From an uncultured Bacillota bacterium (GTDB lineage: Bacteria > Bacillota > Clostridia > Peptostreptococcales > Anaerovoracaceae), in NCBI GenBank assembly GCA_949295785.1, contig CASFMJ010000065.1:1-37718 (forward strand): a stretch of 37,718 nt of DNA. The letters are read 5' to 3'. Each line of letters starts with the position of its first letter. Within the stretch, counting starts at the first letter, position 1. Shown here in pieces: positions 33,710-37,718 of this stretch. Both the position numbers and the translations under genes were made by a program. The notes under the pieces are model-generated. The model was not told the origin of the DNA, did no database searches, and saw only the letters and a list, made by a program, of their open reading frames with translations.

Positions 33710-34324
33710 TTATAACTGAAAATCTTCGGATTGACTGCCGCTTTCTACAGACAGCAATGCCTGCTGCCGGCATTCTTCTTCCAGATTTTCACTGAATGTT
33801 TCTTCATTTGCGCAAAGATCTTCATAAACCGAAGCCGGAAATTTCTCTTTCATATCAGAATCAAAAAGGTTGCCCGACCTCGGCTCCCAGTATTCTTCCA
33901 GTTTATACTCTCCATTGTCTGCCATCGAGAAAGTCAGTGCGGCAGGCGTTGCTCCGCCGCTTACTGTTTTTATATCAGAATCAGCTGCAACATATTCGTG
34001 ATAGATGAAAAATATATAAACAACAACCGTATCGCTGTTTCTTTCATCGTAAGCTGACCTATGTTCTGCGGCAAGAACAACATGGCTTTCCCCTTTTATA
34101 TCACCTTTAAAATATTTATCTCTGTTATTTTCCATTATGGCAGTATGTATAGCATTCTCTGAAACTTCTGATTGTATTTTTATATTCTCGGTACCATCGG
34201 GGTTTGCTGATTCACCTGTTATATTGTCGTAAGTCCTGTTATTCATCAGAAAAAATATTGCGCCAACTAATACCAGTAAAACAACTGTACAAATCCACAA
34301 TAAATATTTTTTTGAACTTTCCAT
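33710..34324 (-). CDS. Membrane-anchored protein with BlaR1-C-terminus-like domain
   Basis: This 204-residue protein starts MESSKKYLLWICTVVLLVLV, with one N-terminal helix (about 7-27), and continues into an extracytoplasmic region. The segment TPAALTFSMADNGEYKLEEY and the following WEPRSGNLFDSDMKEKFPAS resemble, from memory, the C-terminal sensor tail found in some clostridial M56/BlaR1-type proteins. No peptidase domain is present, so it would be a stand-alone tail-like protein. That link is tentative. I take the ATG at 34324 (GTGAGGT upstream) rather than a codon 66 nt further up. It lies between the two 67-residue paralogues. Confidence 0.65.
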   Translation of the reverse strand: MESSKKYLLWICTVVLLVLVGAIFFLMNNRTYDNITGESANPDGTENIKIQSEVSENAIHTAIMENNRDKYFKGDIKGESHVVLAAEHRSAYDERNSDTVVVYIFFIYHEYVAADSDIKTVSGGATPAALTFSMADNGEYKLEEYWEPRSGNLFDSDMKEKFPASVYEDLCANEETFSENLEEECRQQALLSVESGSQSEDFQL

Positions 34325-34572
34325 ATTACTGTACCTCACTATGACACATGCAAGTATATAACAGCTTTTTAGCAGAAATACTCTTATCAATTATAGCCTG
34401 CAATTTTTATTGGATTTTTCTGCTTACACATCGATTTCTGATATTTCAGTGATTATAATAATTTCAATAAGATTTTGCTGTGGCGAGGATTTAGTGTTCA
34501 CTCCTCTATACTGATGTTACGTTTTTTTCTGATATTCACCTCAACAGAAACAACCAACTGCTGATTGCTGTT

Positions 34573-34776
34573 TTAAATGTACATGCTGACATCTGCATTA
34601 AACAGTAAATGTTTTATCAGCAATACTAATACAAGCAAACCCACAAAAGTATATATTGTACCTTGCAGCAGGTTTTCCTTTTTGATAAGATACGAACCTC
34701 CCAGGCAAACGTAAAAGGTCCCGAATATAAACGGAAATATTACCTTGGTTAAAATATTTATTCCGAATGCACTCAT
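34573..34776 (-). CDS. Small two-helix membrane protein, paralogue 2
   Basis: This 67-residue protein begins MSAFGINILTKVIFPFIFG and ends HLLFNADVSMYI. It matches the protein at 33410-33613 across its whole length: same helices, basic loop LIKKENLLQ and ADVSMY tail. The ATG at 34776 is preceded by AAAAAAGGGGGAG. An upstream extension of the frame (34 residues) is unlikely, because the shorter start agrees with the paralogue and has the ribosome binding site. It has its own promoter at 34863-34891. Function unknown. Confidence 0.7.
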   Translation of the reverse strand: MSAFGINILTKVIFPFIFGTFYVCLGGSYLIKKENLLQGTIYTFVGLLVLVLLIKHLLFNADVSMYI

Positions 34777-34862
34777 ATGCTCCCCCTTTTTTAAGAAAAT
34801 CTCCCCTTTTGTAAAGAATGTACCGTCTGAATATGAATCCATATACATATGCATTTTTGATA

Positions 34863-34891
34863 AAATTACCACAAACATATATATATGTCAA
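34863..34891 (-). promoter_or_regulatory. Promoter of small membrane protein paralogue 2
   Basis: TTGACA (34886-34891) and TAATTT (34863-34868) are 17 nt apart on the minus strand, with an alternating AT spacer. This promoter and the terminator at 35064-35108 are the signals I see in the 390-nt gap 34777-35166; the rest is AT-rich with no recognisable gene. Confidence 0.68.
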
Positions 34892-35063
34892 GAAAATGTT
34901 AATATTTATTTAAAAGAGTTATGTAATTTGCGTATATTTATAATAAAAATATATTTACAACGAGTATCTTATTCTTTTTGCAGAACCAAATGATTCTTCA
35001 TCTAAACATGCCACAAGAAAATTAACTGCATTATTTAAAGAACATCGTCCCTCATAGTCTCAT

Positions 35064-35108
35064 AAAAAAATGCAGAGGAGACAAATAAAAAATACTGTAC
35101 TCCTCTGC
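35064..35108 (-). terminator. Terminator after lipoprotein gene
   Basis: A perfect 9-bp stem, GCAGAGGAG with CTCCTCTGC (35072-35080 and 35100-35108), is followed by seven T residues on the minus strand. The loop is 19 nt long. Confidence 0.83.
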
Positions 35109-35166
35109 AAAATCAAAGGCTTTCTCAAACGCTATATTTTTTAATCCGGTGTTTTTATCCTTTCTG

Positions 35167-35712
35167 TTATTCTACAGATTTCATTTCAAGAGCTTTTTCT
35201 TTGATATGGTCAAAATTCATGTCCGACTCCTTATCGCTGAGTCTGACGACACCGTTGTTGGCACTTATGATACTCATATCGCCTGAGGCTGTTCCATCAG
35301 ATAAGAATATTATATATTCCTCCCCCTTTTGCAAAGTCTCATAATCATCCATATGATAATAAGTATTCTCCACTATAGCAGCAGGCTCTATAAACATAAG
35401 ATCGTCAGAAAATTCTCCGGTTGAATCTTTGTAATATTCAATCACACTTGCCGTACGTTCTCCATAAAATCCACCCATAGATCCGGTTTCAGGATCATTG
35501 AGGGTATGGCTTTTTTCTGCAGTCAGGGTATCTGTCATTTCCACTTTTGCTATTATCTTCGCATGCTCTGCAAGTTCATCAAAATCATACTCTACAAATG
35601 ATCCGGATACGGGAATATCTTTGACTGCATCTTTACCGTCAGAGCATCCCGCAAATAAAAGTGACATCATTAGTAACAGGCTCATAATGAGCACATTGCT
35701 TTTCTTTTTCAT
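35167..35712 (-). CDS. Putative lipoprotein of unknown function
   Basis: This 181-residue protein has a lipoprotein signal peptide: KKKSN, then a hydrophobic core, then the lipobox LLFAGC with Cys22 as the expected lipidated residue. It is therefore anchored outside the cytoplasmic membrane. The mature part is acidic. It has a segment EHAKIIAKVEMTDTLTAEKS and, further on, YETLQKGEEYIIFLSDG, similar to the 'YxxGEEYxLFL' pattern of secreted proteins in Firmicutes, though I cannot name a family. ATG is preceded by AGGAGGGGAATGTA. It lies in a stretch of other small exported proteins and is followed by its own terminator. Confidence 0.78.
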   Translation of the reverse strand: MKKKSNVLIMSLLLMMSLLFAGCSDGKDAVKDIPVSGSFVEYDFDELAEHAKIIAKVEMTDTLTAEKSHTLNDPETGSMGGFYGERTASVIEYYKDSTGEFSDDLMFIEPAAIVENTYYHMDDYETLQKGEEYIIFLSDGTASGDMSIISANNGVVRLSDKESDMNFDHIKEKALEMKSVE

Positions 35713-36037
35713 TACATTCCCCTCCTATTACTCATATACCGTTTTTATGCATTTTCTCAGCTACACCCTTTTCTTTCCCTTCAAAATACGATATGATATA
35801 AATTTTCTCAGAATACTTCTCCATAGGCATCATCTGCCTTTCTGCTATAACAATGAAAGAAAACAATTAATGTATTCATTATCATTTGCACAACCTTTAT
35901 ATGTAAATACCACTGCAATTTCATAATGCGCTTATATAAAAACCATTATTCAGCGGACACATTTAAAATTAAAATTTCTTCTATCAGACAGGCCGGCATA
36001 AATGTGTGATTTTGAAAGACACGGTTCTTGATTTCAT
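35713..36037. other. 325-nt AT-rich gap with one inverted repeat
   Basis: No gene is recognisable here. ACACATTTA (35957-35965) and TAAATGTGT (35999-36007) form a 9-bp inverted repeat with a 33-nt spacer. Unlike copy A, repeat copy B has no clear terminator downstream in this gap. A weak -10-like sequence for the lipoprotein gene may lie around 35790-35800. Confidence 0.4.
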
Positions 36038-36615
36038 AAAACTTTTATCACCGTCTTCAGCTTCTAAATACATCTTACTGACTTTTATCCCACAGGTCGC
36101 CGGCTCTGTCGTATGATGATGACTGCGGGTAGGCGCCGTAATTCATCTTGCCGCTGAAGTCAAAAGCGTATTCAGCGCTGTAAACTGCATTATTATCTTT
36201 GACTTTATTTATCCTGATTATGGGAGCCATGATATAAGCCGATGTTATATACCGGTCGTTTTGCGCTTCTTTACCCATATCATCCACAGTAGACTGCAGT
36301 TCTGAGCGGAGCATATCATAGCCGCCGAAATCAATCAGTCCCGTTACGATCCGTCCTGTTTCTTTCTCAATCACGGTCATCCCTACACCTTGAATGAAAA
36401 CATCATTTCCGGCTTGAAATTCCTTGAGTTCGTCTAAAGTAAGCATGTGGTCAAAATCCACTGTGCATTTCATATTGATGACGCAAAGCCCCAGCACAGC
36501 GATGACAACAAGGACTACTGCTAGAATCACTGCTTTTTTACTATACTTTTCTTCATTGTGCACCACTTTCCCAATCGCCATCTGTGACTGTTTTAAAAAA
36601 TATAACTTATAAACT
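36038..36615. repeat. 578-bp direct repeat, copy B
   Basis: Second copy of the block at 32687-33266. The two 1-nt deletions relative to copy A are in the T-run near 36533-36540 (plus strand; six T instead of seven) and in the A-run just upstream of the gene. Copy A gained or copy B lost these bases; direction is unknown. Confidence 0.92.
36075..36581 (-). CDS. Copy B of the duplicated membrane protein, start region frameshifted
   Basis: The open frame gives 168 residues whose sequence from KKAVILAVVLVV onward matches copy A with few changes (for example GNDVF for RNDVF). At the start, copy B has six A residues where copy A has seven. The ATG equivalent to that of copy A (36556) therefore meets a stop after nine codons. 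The frame can be entered only from an upstream ATG at 36581, which has no ribosome binding site and gives a new N terminus (MAIGKVVHNEEKYSKK). It may be a recent pseudogene, poorly translated, or rescued by slippage. A good promoter lies upstream at 36635-36663. Confidence 0.6.
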   Translation of the reverse strand: MAIGKVVHNEEKYSKKAVILAVVLVVIAVLGLCVINMKCTVDFDHMLTLDELKEFQAGNDVFIQGVGMTVIEKETGRIVTGLIDFGGYDMLRSELQSTVDDMGKEAQNDRYITSAYIMAPIIRINKVKDNNAVYSAEYAFDFSGKMNYGAYPQSSSYDRAGDLWDKSQ

Positions 36616-36634
36616 GCTTCTCACTTTCAAGTTG

Positions 36635-36663
36635 ATTCTATCATGCCTGAATATATATGTCAA
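36635..36663 (-). promoter_or_regulatory. Promoter of repeat copy B
   Basis: TTGACA (36658-36663) and TAGAAT (36635-36640) are 17 nt apart on the minus strand, just outside the duplicated block. The corresponding region of copy A differs and has TTGACA (33279-33284 region) without a good -10. Confidence 0.75.
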
Positions 36664-36779
36664 TAATATATATATATTTATTTTTTATTTGCGAAATTGT
36701 TATATATAATATTGATTTTAAACCTGCCACTATGATATGATTATATAAAGTTTAAAATTAAGCAGCAGAGTGGTGTAAA

Positions 36780-37142
36780 ATGAGTGAAACAAAGCGGCGA
36801 GATATATTAGACAATTTTGAAGCACAATTCAAAAAGTCTACTCTTCCTCTTATGGTGCTCAAACTGCTTTCGGAAAAAGAGATGTACGCCTACGAAATTG
36901 TCCAGACAGCTCTGAAAAGAAGCGGCGGCAAATACAAAATGCCTCTGCTGTATAATACTATCAGCAAATTACAGGAGCAAGGCTTTGTCGAGGTGAGCAG
37001 AAAAACCATTTCCGACGATAACAGGGTGAGAATATATTACACCATAACGGAGGAAGGGCTTTCATATCTGGAAAAATTAAAAGAGACATACAAAAATTTA
37101 GCAGAGATAGTAAGCAATATAGTCTATTCCGACAGACCGTGA
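36780..37142 (+). CDS. PadR-family transcriptional regulator
   Basis: This 120-residue protein is a winged-helix regulator of the PadR family. LPLMVLKLLSEKEMYAYEIV near residues 23-42 is the typical start of the domain; PLLYNTISKLQEQGFVEVSR holds the recognition helix, and RIYYTITEEGLSYLEKLKET forms the wing and C-terminal dimerisation helix. The ATG has only a weak ribosome binding site (AGAGTGGTG). It lies 12 nt before a DUF1700-type gene; PadR plus DUF1700 pairs are common in Firmicutes and usually control a membrane-stress or transporter locus. AT-rich DNA upstream (36664-36779) should hold its promoter, but I see no clear match. Confidence 0.92.
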   Translation: MSETKRRDILDNFEAQFKKSTLPLMVLKLLSEKEMYAYEIVQTALKRSGGKYKMPLLYNTISKLQEQGFVEVSRKTISDDNRVRIYYTITEEGLSYLEKLKETYKNLAEIVSNIVYSDRP

Positions 37143-37154
37143 CAGGGGGGTAAA

Positions 37155-37517
37155 ATGGGTAAAGAGGCAATAATAGAAAAATATTTAAAATGTGTGGAAA
37201 AAGAAATCTGCAATATGGCGCCGTCCGCCGATTTCATAGAGTCTTTAAGAAACGACCTGTATGATTATATGGAAGCTTGCAGCGAATGTACATTTGAAGA
37301 TCTGGAAAAAGAATTCGGTACGCCTGAAGAAATCGCCCGGGATTTTATTTCTGAAAACAGCGCAATCGTTCCCAGGAAAATAAGACGGAGCAAGCTTATC
37401 CGCAACATAGTTATTGCTGTTTTGGCTATAGTGGTGATAGTTTCTGTATGCCTTATGGTAGATATGTATAATCATACTGCCGGAATGATTGTGCAAAAGC
37501 TATACATATATGATTAA
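37155..37517 (+). CDS. DUF1700/HAAS-type membrane protein
   Basis: This 120-residue protein has an N-terminal soluble domain of about 70 residues. It contains FIESLRNDLYDYMEAC and FEDLEKEFGTPEEIARDFI, the typical HAAS/DUF1700 pattern. A basic stretch (RKIRRSK) precedes one membrane helix (IRNIVIAVLAIVVIVSVCLM) and a short outside tail. ATG is preceded by AGGGGGGTAAA. It is probably co-transcribed with the PadR gene upstream and is followed by a terminator. Many family members act with PadR repressors as a membrane-linked signalling pair; the exact role is unknown. Confidence 0.85.
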   Translation: MGKEAIIEKYLKCVEKEICNMAPSADFIESLRNDLYDYMEACSECTFEDLEKEFGTPEEIARDFISENSAIVPRKIRRSKLIRNIVIAVLAIVVIVSVCLMVDMYNHTAGMIVQKLYIYD

Positions 37518-37603
37518 ATAAATGAGATCAATAGTGAACAGCAACTTTACGGCTTTAGTGGTATAAATACTTTTATTATCTGCATCCACTGCCACATGAT
37601 AAA

Positions 37604-37631
37604 AAACCGGTCTTATTTTTAAGACCGGTTT
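37604..37631. terminator. Terminator after the PadR-DUF1700 unit
   Basis: A 12-bp perfect stem (37604-37615 with 37620-37631; core ACCGGTCTTA) with a 4-nt T loop sits 87 nt after the plus-strand gene. A-runs and T-runs flank it, so it could work on both strands. Confidence 0.82.
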
Positions 37632-37644
37632 TCAGACTGTAGAC

Positions 37645-37677
37645 AAAGCCCGGCCTAAAACAGAAGGCTGGGCTTTT
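37645..37677. terminator. Second terminator at the right edge
   Basis: AAGCCCGGCCT pairs with AGGCTGGGCTT (one G-U pair), followed by TTCTAAT on the plus strand and A-rich sequence on the other side. It may back up the first terminator or end a minus-strand gene beyond the window. Confidence 0.75.
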
Positions 37678-37718
37678 CTAATAAAACAAATTTAACAAAA
37701 TCATTGAAATTTCAACAA

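Noticed and set aside
1-37718. tRNA, rRNA, CRISPR arrays or prophage genes
   Set aside because: None was seen in any intergenic region; the gaps are short or filled by terminators, promoters, the riboswitch or repeats.

Overview
The window looks like chromosomal DNA from an obligately anaerobic, low-to-mid GC Firmicute of the class Clostridia. Reasons: a rubrerythrin, pyruvate:ferredoxin oxidoreductase (PFOR), an NfnAB-type transhydrogenase, the anaerobic (cbi) cobalamin route, strong AGGAGG-type ribosome binding sites, frequent GTG/TTG starts and intrinsic terminators. I cannot name the genus. I saw no tRNA, rRNA, CRISPR array, complete insertion sequence or prophage gene.

Layout. (1) 152-4953: housekeeping genes: acyl-ACP thioesterase and a radical SAM protein; rubrerythrin; proC, exonuclease III and an HxlR regulator (all minus strand); and a divergent LysE-type exporter. 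The HxlR and exporter promoters share one palindrome. (2) 5158-16784: a ten-gene minus-strand operon for the anaerobic corrin pathway: cbiB, cobD, cbiD, cbiF, cbiG, cbiH, a CbiJ-CbiE-CbiT fusion, cbiA, cbiP, cbiC. It starts at a TTGACT/TATAAT promoter followed by a cobalamin riboswitch. Its genes are tightly coupled, often by ATGA overlaps. (3) 16899-24218: a four-gene electron-transfer operon: a 432-residue soluble polyferredoxin made of a duplicated RnfB-like module, PFOR, NfnA and NfnB. A near-consensus promoter and a leader of about 130 nt precede it, and the leader ends in a strong terminator before the first gene. (4) 24215-31754: a CoA-type Nudix hydrolase, a small P-loop protein, and a transport cluster of two ATPase-permease fusion ABC proteins followed by rlmN and a DUF3592-like membrane protein. 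(5) 31873-36663: a CarD regulator and an accessory stretch of small secreted or membrane proteins with internal duplications. These include a 580-bp direct repeat whose two copies are about 97% identical but differ by a homopolymer frameshift at the gene start. (6) 36780-37517: a PadR regulator and a DUF1700/HAAS-type membrane protein on the plus strand, ending in two terminators.

How the parts fit. The cob operon should be switched off by its end product through the riboswitch. In the third block, electrons released by pyruvate oxidation could pass through the polyferredoxin to ferredoxin and then, through NfnAB, to NADPH; the shared operon supports a joint role, but the wiring is inference. 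The best candidates for something undescribed are the polyferredoxin-PFOR-Nfn unit with its structured leader, and the duplicated small-protein region at 32.6-36.6 kb.
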